This document shows positions 8,409 to 17,658 of a stretch of DNA of 64,000 nt, in pieces. The first letter of the stretch is position 1. Each line of letters begins with the position of its first letter. The notes under the pieces are model-generated. The model was not told where the DNA came from. It did no database searches and was given only the letters and a program-made list of their open reading frames with translations. The position numbers and the translations under genes are program-made. The stretch is taken from the NCBI RefSeq assembly GCF_014648675.1, contig NZ_BMRO01000006.1:426646-490645 (forward strand), in the 5' to 3' direction. This stretch comes from Actinomadura livida (GTDB taxonomy: Bacteria; Actinomycetota; Actinomycetes; Streptosporangiales; Streptosporangiaceae).

Positions 8409-9545
8409 ATGCCCGCCACCCGGCACCTGCCGACCCCCGAGTCCGAGGACCTCGTCGCGCTCACCCGCGAGATCGCGGCGAAGGAGCTGGCGCCGCGCGC
8501 CGCGGACGCCGAGCGGAGCGGGACGTTCCCCCGCGAGGTGTTCACGACGCTCGGGCGGGCCGGCCTGCTGACGCTGCCGTACCCGGAGGAGTTCGGCGGC
8601 GGCGCCCAGCCGTACGAGGTCTACCTCCAGGTCCTGGAGGAGATCGGCGCGGCGTGGGCGAGCGTGGGCGTCGGCGTCAGCGTGCACGCGCTGTCGTGCT
8701 TCCCGCTGTTCGCGTACGGAAGCGATGAGCAGCGCGCCGAGTGGCTTCCCGACGTGCTGTCGGGCGAGCGGCTCGGCGCGTACTGCCTGTCGGAGGCGCA
8801 CGCGGGGTCCGACCCGGCGGGGATGCGGGCCAGGGCCGTCCGCGAGGGCGATTCCTACGTCCTGAACGGCGCCAAGGCGTGGACGACCCACGGCGGCAAG
8901 GCCGACTTCTACACGGTGATGGCCCGCACGTCGGACGACGGCCCCCGCGGCATCTCGTGCTTCCACGTCCCCGCCGGCACCCCCGGGCTGGAGTTCGACG
9001 AGCCCGAGGACAAGATGGGCCTGATGGGGTCGACGACCGCGACCGTCCGGCTCGTGGGCGCCCGCGTCCCGGCGGGGAACCTGATCGGGACCGAGGGCCA
9101 GGGCCTGTCGATCGCGCTCGCCGGCCTGGACGCGGGGCGCCTCGGCATCGCCGCCGTCGCCACCGGCCTCGCCCAGCGCGCGCTCGACGTCGCCGTCCAG
9201 TACGCCAAGGAGCGCGAGGCGTTCGGCAAGGCGATCATCAAGCACCAGGGGCTGGCTTTCGTGCTGGCCGACATGGCCGCCGCGGTCGAATCGGCCCGGG
9301 CCACATACCTGTCGGCGGCGCGGCTGAAGGACGCGGGGCGCCCCTACGGCCGCGAGGCGTCCATCGCCAAGCTCGTCGCCACCGACAACGCGATGAAGGT
9401 GACCACGGACGCCGTCCAGGTCCTCGGCGGCGCCGGGTACACCCGCGACTTCCCCGTCGAGCGGTTCATGCGCGAGGCGAAGGTGATGCAGATCTTCGAG
9501 GGCACCAACCAGATCCAGCGCCTCGTCATCTCCCGGGGGCTGTGA
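8409..9545 (+). CDS. Acyl-CoA dehydrogenase
   Basis: This 378-residue flavoprotein has the standard three-domain acyl-CoA dehydrogenase fold: YCLSEAHAGSDPAGM (FAD/substrate loop), WTTHGGKADFYTVMAR, AKEREAFGKAIIKHQG, and QVLGGAGYTRDFPVERFMREAK. It ends with IFEGTNQIQRLVISRGL, which carries the catalytic-base glutamate of medium/short-chain enzymes. It oxidises an acyl-CoA to the 2,3-enoyl-CoA with FAD and passes electrons to ETF. The start is ATG 8409 after AAAGGAG. Its position under the TetR operator and next to boxBC suggests a role in aromatic or cyclic acid degradation, but the substrate is not evident. Confidence 0.9.
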   Translation: MPATRHLPTPESEDLVALTREIAAKELAPRAADAERSGTFPREVFTTLGRAGLLTLPYPEEFGGGAQPYEVYLQVLEEIGAAWASVGVGVSVHALSCFPLFAYGSDEQRAEWLPDVLSGERLGAYCLSEAHAGSDPAGMRARAVREGDSYVLNGAKAWTTHGGKADFYTVMARTSDDGPRGISCFHVPAGTPGLEFDEPEDKMGLMGSTTATVRLVGARVPAGNLIGTEGQGLSIALAGLDAGRLGIAAVATGLAQRALDVAVQYAKEREAFGKAIIKHQGLAFVLADMAAAVESARATYLSAARLKDAGRPYGREASIAKLVATDNAMKVTTDAVQVLGGAGYTRDFPVERFMREAKVMQIFEGTNQIQRLVISRGL

Positions 9546-9555
9546 TCGCGCCCGG

Positions 9556-10989
9556 TCAGAGCCGCACGTACTCGTAGTCGAACGGGCGGCCGTTGATGCC
9601 GTTGCGGGGCGGGGCGATCCAGCCCGCGATCCTGCCCGGTTCGCGGACGGGGTTCATGAGCGAGCGGACGTGCGTCTTGTCGACCTCGGTCGGGAGCCAG
9701 GCGTCCTGGCGCCGCTCCCACTCCTCCGCCGGGATGACCTCGCCCTGCGGGGTGGCCTCGATGCCCGCGAACGCGCCGACCTTGCGGTTGAACGCGACGC
9801 TCGGCAGGTAGAGGCGCTGCGGCAGGCCCGCGTCGGCGAGGATGCGGTTCCAGCGGTTCACGCCGCTGCGGCAGTCCGCGACGTACTCGCGGCGCAGGTC
9901 GGTGTTCAGGCCGACCAGGGCGGCCACCTCCGTCTGCCCGACGGAACCGTCGACGAGGGCGTCCACCATCATCGCGTCGCCGGTGAGGCGGTGGTCGTCC
10001 TTGCGGCGGTCCTCCCGCCAGCGGCCCTTCAGCCCGGCGGTGTAGTAGTTCGCGACGTTGCCGGACGTCTCGGACCCGAACAGGTCGAGCGACACCGAGT
10101 AGTGGAAGTTCAGGTACTTCTGGACGACGTCCAGCGAGATCGCGCCGTGCGCCGTGACGTCGTCGGTGTCGTGCTCCTTCATCAGCTGGACGGTCCGCTC
10201 GACGACGCGGTCGATGCCCGTGGTGCCGACCATCATGTGGTGGGCCTCCTCCTTGAGCATGAACTCGCACGTCCGCGACAGCGGGTCGAAGCCGGACTCC
10301 TTCAGCGTGCCGAGCTGGTACTTGCCGTCCCGGTCGGTGAAGTAGGTGAACATGAAGAACGACAGCCAGTCGGGGGTCTCCTCGTTGAACGCGCCCAGGA
10401 TGCGCGGCGACTCCTCGCTGCCGGAGTTGCGGTGCAGGAGCTCCTCGGCCTCCTCGCGGCCCTCGCGCCCGAAGTGGGCGTGCAGCAGGTACACCATCGC
10501 CCACAGGTGGCGGCCCTCCTCGACGTTCACCTGGAACAGGTTGCGCAGGTCGTAGAGGCTGGGCGCGGTCGCGCCGAGGTTGCGCTGCTGCTCCACGGAG
10601 GCGGGCTCGGTGTCGCCCTGGATGACGATGAGGCGCTGGAGGTCGGCCCGGTACTCGCCGGGGACCTTCTGCCAGACGGGCTCGCCCTTGTGGGCGCCGA
10701 ACCCGATGCGGCGGTCCGCGTCGCGCTCCGCCAGGAAGATGCCCCACCGGTAGTCCCTCATGGCGACGTGCCCGAAGTGGGCCCAGCCGTCGCGGCCGAC
10801 GTTCACGGCCGTGCGCAGGTAGACGTCCCGGGTCGGGAGCGCCGGCCCCATCGACTCCCACCAGTCGAGGAAGTCGGGCTGCCACGACTCCAGGGCGCGC
10901 TGGAGCCGCCGGTCCTCGTGCAGGCCGACGTTGTTGGGGATCTTCCCGGAGTAGTCGGCCGCGGTCCCCGACGCGCTGCTCGCCGGCAT
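9556..10989 (-). CDS. boxB: Benzoyl-CoA 2,3-epoxidase subunit BoxB
   Basis: This 477-residue class I diiron monooxygenase resembles BoxB along its length (YSGKIPNNVGLHEDRRLQRA, WESMGPALPTRDVYLRTAV, FMFTYFTDRDGKYQLGTLKE). Two ExxH metal-binding motifs are visible, VNVEEGRHLW and LKEEAHHM. BoxB inserts oxygen into benzoyl-CoA to give the 2,3-epoxide, using electrons from the reductase BoxA. BoxA is not encoded in this window. ATG 10989 lies 2 bp after the boxC stop, so the two genes are one operon. The 3' end abuts the convergent acyl-CoA dehydrogenase with 10 bp between them. Confidence 0.92.
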   Translation of the reverse strand: MPASSASGTAADYSGKIPNNVGLHEDRRLQRALESWQPDFLDWWESMGPALPTRDVYLRTAVNVGRDGWAHFGHVAMRDYRWGIFLAERDADRRIGFGAHKGEPVWQKVPGEYRADLQRLIVIQGDTEPASVEQQRNLGATAPSLYDLRNLFQVNVEEGRHLWAMVYLLHAHFGREGREEAEELLHRNSGSEESPRILGAFNEETPDWLSFFMFTYFTDRDGKYQLGTLKESGFDPLSRTCEFMLKEEAHHMMVGTTGIDRVVERTVQLMKEHDTDDVTAHGAISLDVVQKYLNFHYSVSLDLFGSETSGNVANYYTAGLKGRWREDRRKDDHRLTGDAMMVDALVDGSVGQTEVAALVGLNTDLRREYVADCRSGVNRWNRILADAGLPQRLYLPSVAFNRKVGAFAGIEATPQGEVIPAEEWERRQDAWLPTEVDKTHVRSLMNPVREPGRIAGWIAPPRNGINGRPFDYEYVRL

Positions 10990-10991
10990 GG

Positions 10992-12677
<1,686 letters not shown>

Positions 12678-12777
12678 GAGCTGTCCTTCCGCCGTGCCGG
12701 CCGGCCGTGCCGCCCCCCCATGTTCGACATGAGCCGGGCAAAACGTCAAGAGTTTGTAGCATTTGGCCTCGCGGGGG

Positions 12778-13889
12778 TCAGCGGCCGAGCAGCGCGGCGG
12801 CCAGCTCGCGGACGGCGAAGCGGCGCAGCTTGCCGGTCGGGGTCGTGGGCAGCTTGTCCACGACCAGCACCTCGCGGGGGCGCTTGAACGACGCGAGGCC
12901 CGCGCGGCAGAAGGCGGCCACTCGGTGAAGCGGCGGCACAGCCCGGCGGGCAGCGGCTCGCCCGCCGACACCGCGAGCCGCACCGACGCGAACGCGTCCG
13001 CGGGCACGTCGGCGTTCAGGAGCGCGGCGTAGAAGGTGGGGACGGCGAAGAACAGCGTCGGGCGGTACTCGGCCAGCCGCCCGGCGACCGACGCCGGGGT
13101 GGGCGGGTCGGGGTCCAGGACCGCCGTCGCGCCCGCGGCGAGCGGGAAGAACAGCGAGTTGCCGATCCCGTAGGCGAAGAACAGCTTGGCGACCGAGTAG
13201 CAGCGGTCCTCCGGGGTGATGCCGAGGACCTGGCGGCCGTAGGTCTCCACGACGTGCCGGATGTTGGCGTGGCGGTGCATCGCGCCCTTGGGCGTCCCGG
13301 TCGTCCCGGACGTGTAGAGCCACAGCCCGCTGGAGTCGCCGGAGGTCGGGTACGGGTCGCGGACCGCGCCGTCCCGGGCGCGCCCCGCCGCGGCCAGGTC
13401 GTCGAAGGTACCCACCCGCACCCCGTCCGGGGCGCGGAGGGCGCCAGGCCCCTCGGCGACCACGTGCCGGACGCCCGGCGCGAGCGCGAGCGCGAGCGCG
13501 GCCTCCGCGGGCACCGCGAACCGGTCGCTGACCAGCAGGATCCTGGCGCGGGCGTCGCCGAGGAGGGCCGCCAGCTCCGCCCCGGTCAGCATGGTCGACA
13601 CCGGGACCGGGACGGCGCCGAGCCGCATCGCGCCCAGGATCGCCGCGGCCATCGAGGGGCCGTCGGCCATGAACAGCACCACGCGCTCCTCGGCGCGCAC
13701 CCCCCACGACTCCAGCCCGGCCGCGACGTCCGAGGCGAGGCCGGCGAGATCGGCGTACGTGAGGTCGCCCCCCGGGCCGGTCAGCGCGGTATTGGCCGCG
13801 GTGTCCGGATGCTCCGCCGCCCGGAGCAGGTAGCCGGCGGCGTTGAACGCGCCGGCCGGGACGGGGGCGGTCGCCGTTTCCGCGGTCAT
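12778..13889 (-). pseudogene. bclA: Benzoate-CoA ligase with internal deletion and frameshift
   Basis: This AMP-forming aryl-CoA ligase gene is broken. The N-terminal part from ATG 13889 reads about 322 residues with the phosphate loop YTSGTTGTPKG and ends in GLCRRFTE. The true C-terminus continues in another frame from about 12921 to the stop at 12778 (VAAFCRAGLASFKRPREVLV, then KLPTTPTGKLRRF with the catalytic lysine). At the junction near 12922 about 150 codons are missing, the loss being 3n+1 bp. The missing part normally holds the GSTE adenylate motif, the TGD motif and the hinge. The remainder totals about 370 codons against about 520 for the family. A normal enzyme would activate benzoate for BoxB and BoxC. 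A real deletion and an assembly collapse look the same here. Confidence 0.8.
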
Positions 13890-14061
13890 CGGGGGCTTCC
13901 CTTCGCCGTGAACCGTGTCACACATGCTCTACAGGGGAAAAACGCAAGTCAATAGACTTGTGGAATGACGGTGCCGTGCGGCGGGTGCCGCGATACTGGA
14001 CGCCGGCCGCGCGGGGCCGCACCGGACCGCGGTGCGAAGGACCGGCCGGGAGGGAAGGCGG

Positions 14062-14937
14062 ATGTCCGGGAGTGACGGGCCCGTGAGTGAAGGAGACGCG
14101 GCGCGCGGCGGGCCGGAGTTCCGGCGGCGTCGCGAACTGGGCGCCGCGAGCGCCCGCTCGCTGCTGCTGACGGTGCTGGGCGAGTTCGTCCTCCCGGCGG
14201 GCGAACCGGTCTGGACGGCGGCGTTCCTGCGGGCGCTCGGGCTGCTCGGCGTGGAGGAGAAGGCCGTCCGGCAGGCCCTGGCCCGCAGCGCGGGCGAGGG
14301 CTGGATCGAGGGCGAGCGGCACGGCCGCCGCACCGCCTGGCGGCTCACCCCGTCCGGGGAGCGGCTCCTCACCGACGGCACCGAGCGCATCTACGGCTTC
14401 GGCCGCCCGGCCGGCGCGTGGGACGGGCGGTGGCTGATCGTGCTCGCCGGCGTCCCCGAGACCAGCCGCAGGCTCCGGCACCTGCTGCGGACGCGGCTCG
14501 CCTGGAGCGGGCTCGGCAACCTCGCCCCCGGCGTGTGGGTGAGCCCGCATCCCGGGCGCCGCACCGAGGTCCGGGAGGTGCTCGCGGAGATCGGCGTCGC
14601 GGACACCTCCACGCTGTTCACCGGGCGGCTCGGCGACCTGGCCGAGGCGCGGCACGTGGCCGCGCAGGCGTGGAGCCTGGACGACATCGCGCTGGCCTAC
14701 GACGACTTCCTCGACGCCGTGGGCGCCCTGGCGCCCGCTGACGATCCCGGCACGTTCGCCGCGCACACCAGGCTCGTCCAGGAGTGGCGCCGGTTCCCGT
14801 TCCTCGACCCGGGCCTGCCGGCGGAACTGCTTCCGGCCGACTGGAGCGGCTCCCAGGCCCGCGCCCTCTTCCACGAGCGCCACGACACCTGGCGGCCCGT
14901 CGCCGACCGCCAGTGGAAGGCGATGGCGCAGGCGTAA
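14062..14937 (+). CDS. PaaX family transcriptional regulator
   Basis: This 291-residue regulator is of the PaaX type, with an N-terminal winged helix (SLLLTVLGEFVLPAG, then LLGVEEKAVRQALARSAGEG), a middle domain (WDGRWLIVLAGVPETSRRLR) and a helical C-terminus (FPFLDPGLPAELLPADWSG). PaaX proteins repress phenylacetate-type pathways and respond to aryl-CoA esters. ATG 14062 follows GGGAGGGAAGG and is preferred to a GTG 30 nt upstream. It is divergent from the ligase/boxCB operon with 172 bp between the starts, so it likely controls that operon with benzoyl-CoA as effector. That role is inference. Confidence 0.85.
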   Translation: MSGSDGPVSEGDAARGGPEFRRRRELGAASARSLLLTVLGEFVLPAGEPVWTAAFLRALGLLGVEEKAVRQALARSAGEGWIEGERHGRRTAWRLTPSGERLLTDGTERIYGFGRPAGAWDGRWLIVLAGVPETSRRLRHLLRTRLAWSGLGNLAPGVWVSPHPGRRTEVREVLAEIGVADTSTLFTGRLGDLAEARHVAAQAWSLDDIALAYDDFLDAVGALAPADDPGTFAAHTRLVQEWRRFPFLDPGLPAELLPADWSGSQARALFHERHDTWRPVADRQWKAMAQA

Positions 14938-14956
14938 CGGCACGGACGCGCCCGTT

Positions 14957-15361
14957 CTAGCCTTCGGCGGGCGGGGTCAGCCTCAGCAGGTTCACCGTGC
15001 CCTCGGCGACGACGCGGCCCTGCTCGTCGGTCATCGTCGAACGCCACGTCAGATGGTCGTCCACCCGGTCGACCGGCTGGGCGCGGGCGGTCAGCTTGCC
15101 CTCCCGCACGGCCCGGATGAACCGAGTGTGGTTGCTGACTCCGACGACCTGGCTCTCCAGCCCGACCGTCAGGGCCGCGCCCATGCTGCACACCGTCTCG
15201 TTGATCGCGCAGTACACGCCGCCGTGGACGATGCCGTACGCCTGCATCAGCTTGTCGGTGACCTCCAGCTCGGCCACGACCTCCCGCTCGGACGCCTCGA
15301 TCACGAGCAACCCGAGCGTCCTGTCCAGTGGACCCGCGTAACCGACCCGTTCGACCATCAT
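14957..15361 (-). CDS. PaaI family hotdog thioesterase
   Basis: This 134-residue single hotdog-fold thioesterase has the family motif HGGVYCAINETVCSMGA and the strand NHTRFIRAVREGKLTARAQP. Such enzymes hydrolyse aryl- or acyl-CoA to free CoA when the pathway stalls. The start could be either of two adjacent ATG codons (15361 or 15358). It is convergent with the paaX-like gene (19 bp apart) and divergent from the iron-sulfur gene. Its place beside benzoyl-CoA genes fits an aromatic-CoA substrate. Confidence 0.88.
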   Translation of the reverse strand: MMVERVGYAGPLDRTLGLLVIEASEREVVAELEVTDKLMQAYGIVHGGVYCAINETVCSMGAALTVGLESQVVGVSNHTRFIRAVREGKLTARAQPVDRVDDHLTWRSTMTDEQGRVVAEGTVNLLRLTPPAEG

Positions 15362-15472
15362 CCCCAGAAGCTATCCAGCGCCGAAATGCCCGTCAACGGA
15401 CCCGTTCCCCGGTTAGGGCCCGGCTCGCCGGGAAGGGGGCCAGCGGGCACCCCGGGGATAGGAGGTCATGGG

Positions 15473-16378
15473 ATGAGCAGCCTCGTGGGCCGGAACCTGC
15501 TGGCGGGACCCGAGCCCGACGTGACCGAGAACTCGGGTTATACCGACCCGCCTCCCCGGATGGGCTTCTTCACCGACACGTCCGTGTGCATCGGCTGCAA
15601 GGCGTGCGAGGTGGCCTGCAAGGAGTGGAACGCCATCCCCGAGGACGGCCTCGAGTTCACCGGCATGTCCTACGACAACACCCAGGGACTCGGCGCCGAC
15701 ACCTGGCGGCACGTCGCGTTCATCGAGCAGAACAAGCCCATGGGCCGGGCCCAGGCGGGCGTCGAGCACGCCGGCGCCGCCGGGGGCGGGCCCACGGACA
15801 TGCGGTGGCTCATGGCCTCCGACGTGTGCAAGCACTGCACGCACGCCGCCTGCCTCGACGTGTGCCCGACCGGCTCGCTGTTCCGCACCGAGTTCGGCAC
15901 CGTCGTCGTCCAGGAGGACATCTGCAACGGCTGCGGCTACTGCATCCCCGCCTGCCCGTACGGGGTGATCGACCAGCGCAAGGGCGACGGCCGGGCCTGG
16001 AAGTGCACGATGTGCTACGACCGGCTCGGCGGGGGGCTCGAACCGGCCTGCGCGAAGGCGTGCCCGACCGACTCGATCCAGTACGGGCCGCTGGACGAGC
16101 TGCGCGAGCGCGCCGCCCTGCGCGTCGAGCAGCTCCACGACCTCGGGGTGGAGGACGCGCGCCTGTACGGCGAGGATCCCGATGACGGCGTCGGCGGCGA
16201 CGGCGCGTTCTTCCTCCTGCTGGACGAGCCGGAGGTGTACGGGCTGCCGCCCGACCCGGTCGTCACCACCCGCGACCTGGGGTCCATCTGGAAGCACGCG
16301 GGCATCGCGGCGGCGGCGCTGTTCGGCGGGCTCGCGGCGGTCTTCACCGTCCACGGCCGCAACGGAGCCGGGCGATGA
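15473..16378 (+). CDS. Formate dehydrogenase-type 4Fe-4S subunit
   Basis: This 301-residue electron-transfer subunit is related to the FdnH/FdoH beta subunit of molybdenum enzymes. Four cysteine clusters are visible: CIGCKACEVACK, CKHCTHAACLDVCP, CNGCGYCIPACP and CTMCYDRL with CAKACP. Near the C-terminus a single membrane helix (AGIAAAALFGGLAAVFTV) would anchor it. ATG 15473 follows GGAGG at 7 nt. The stop overlaps the next gene (ATGA, 16375-16378). The catalytic molybdopterin alpha subunit normally lies directly upstream, but here the upstream gene is an unrelated thioesterase on the other strand. Confidence 0.85.
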   Translation: MSSLVGRNLLAGPEPDVTENSGYTDPPPRMGFFTDTSVCIGCKACEVACKEWNAIPEDGLEFTGMSYDNTQGLGADTWRHVAFIEQNKPMGRAQAGVEHAGAAGGGPTDMRWLMASDVCKHCTHAACLDVCPTGSLFRTEFGTVVVQEDICNGCGYCIPACPYGVIDQRKGDGRAWKCTMCYDRLGGGLEPACAKACPTDSIQYGPLDELRERAALRVEQLHDLGVEDARLYGEDPDDGVGGDGAFFLLLDEPEVYGLPPDPVVTTRDLGSIWKHAGIAAAALFGGLAAVFTVHGRNGAGR

Positions 16379-17481
16379 GCGGGGACGGGACGAGCGGGTC
16401 CGAGACGGGCGAGGGCGCAACGGGCGAGGGCGGTCCCGGCGTGAGCAAGGAGGGCGTGCACGGGGAGCGGCCGGGGCGCGAGGCCGAGATCGGGAAGGGC
16501 CTGGCCCGCCGGAACGGGCGGCGCGGCCGGCGCCGGGGCGAGCGGGCGATGGTGCCGGAGGCGGAGTTCACCTCCTACTACGGCCTGCCGATCCTGAACC
16601 CGCCGACCTGGAAGGCCACGGACATCGCGGGGTACTTCTTCCTCGGCGGCCTGGCGGGGGCGGGGTCGGTGCTGGCCGCCGGCGCGCAGCTCACCGGGCG
16701 GCCCGCCGCCGCGCGGGCGATGAAGATCTCCTCGCTGGCGGCCATCGGCGGGTCCACCGCGCTGCTGATCCACGACCTCGGGCGGCCCGCGCGGTTCGCC
16801 AACATGCTCCGGGTCATGAAGCCCACCTCGCCGATGAGCATGGGCTCCTGGCTGCTGGGCGCCTACGGCCCGGCCGCGGGCGCGGCGGCCGTCCTGGACG
16901 CGACCGGGCTCTTCCCGCGCCTCGGCGCCGCGGCGACCGCCGGCGCCGCCGTCCTCGGCCCGCTGGTCGCCACCTACACCGCGGCGCTCGCCGCGGACAC
17001 GGCGGTGCCCTCCTGGCACGACGTGCACCGGGAGCTGCCGATGGTGTTCGCCGGCTCGGCCACCTCCGCCGCGGCCGGGATGGGGCTGGTCGTCTCCCCC
17101 GCCCGCGAGGCCGCTCCGATGCGCACCGCCGCGGTGTTCGGCGCGGTGCTGGAGCTGGCGGCGGCGAAACTGATCGAGCATCGAGCCGGGCTGGTCGCCG
17201 AGCCGTACAAGACGGGCAAGGCCGGCAGGTACATGCGCGCGGGCGAGATCCTGACGGCCGCGGGCACCGCCGGGGGCGTCCTGCTCGCCGGGCGCGGCCG
17301 CACGGCGGCCGCGCTCAGCGGGGCGGCGCTCCTGGCGGGCTCGGCCTGCACCCGTTTCGGCATCTTCCATGCCGGCGTGCAGTCGGCGGAGGACCCCAAG
17401 TACACGGTGGTCCCCCAGCGGGAACGCCTCACCGCCGCCGCGAACGAGTCAGGGAACGGGGCGCGGAACGGGAGCGGATGA
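16375..17481 (+). CDS. NrfD/PsrC-like membrane subunit
   Basis: This 368-residue polytopic membrane protein belongs to the NrfD/PsrC quinone-interacting family. A charged ~60-residue N-terminus precedes FTSYYGLPILNPPTWKATDI, then repeated hydrophobic segments (GYFFLGGLAGAGSVLAAGAQ, ALLIHDLGRPARFANM, SPMSMGSWLLGAYG). It should move electrons between the quinone pool and the iron-sulfur subunit encoded just upstream, with which it overlaps by 4 bp. Together they make an electron-transfer pair lacking a neighbouring catalytic subunit. Confidence 0.85.
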   Translation: MSGDGTSGSETGEGATGEGGPGVSKEGVHGERPGREAEIGKGLARRNGRRGRRRGERAMVPEAEFTSYYGLPILNPPTWKATDIAGYFFLGGLAGAGSVLAAGAQLTGRPAAARAMKISSLAAIGGSTALLIHDLGRPARFANMLRVMKPTSPMSMGSWLLGAYGPAAGAAAVLDATGLFPRLGAAATAGAAVLGPLVATYTAALAADTAVPSWHDVHRELPMVFAGSATSAAAGMGLVVSPAREAAPMRTAAVFGAVLELAAAKLIEHRAGLVAEPYKTGKAGRYMRAGEILTAAGTAGGVLLAGRGRTAAALSGAALLAGSACTRFGIFHAGVQSAEDPKYTVVPQRERLTAAANESGNGARNGSG

Positions 17482-17489
17482 CCCTCGTC

Positions 17490-17504
17490 GACTTTCTGAA
17501 AGTC
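17490..17504. repeat. 15-nt perfect palindrome
   Basis: GACTTTC-T-GAAAGTC is a perfect inverted repeat 9 bp after the NrfD gene and about 35 bp before the amylase promoter. It could be a weak terminator or an operator; the sequence does not decide. Confidence 0.4.
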
Positions 17505-17513
17505 AACTGAAAT

Positions 17514-17555
17514 CTTGCGCAAGCTCTTGACGCTGCTGCAAGAAAAGAGCATTCT
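17514..17555 (+). promoter_or_regulatory. Amylase promoter with MalR/LacI-type operators
   Basis: A candidate promoter has -35 TTGACG at 17527-17532, a 17-bp spacer and -10 CATTCT at 17550-17555. Overlapping and preceding the -35 are CTTG/CAAG repeats: the palindrome CTTGCGCAAG at 17514-17523 and TCTTG...CAAGA arms at 17525-17529 and 17539-17543. Comparable CTTGCA/TGCAAG operators bind maltose-type LacI regulators ahead of Streptomyces amylase genes. Confidence 0.6.
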
Positions 17556-17658
17556 CACGGTGCATCGCGGACGGCCGTCCCCACCCCCTCGGGCGTCCCC
17601 GGTGCCGGCGGCCCCCTAAGCCGGCGCCTGGGCGCCCAGTGACAGGAGTTCGCCCACA

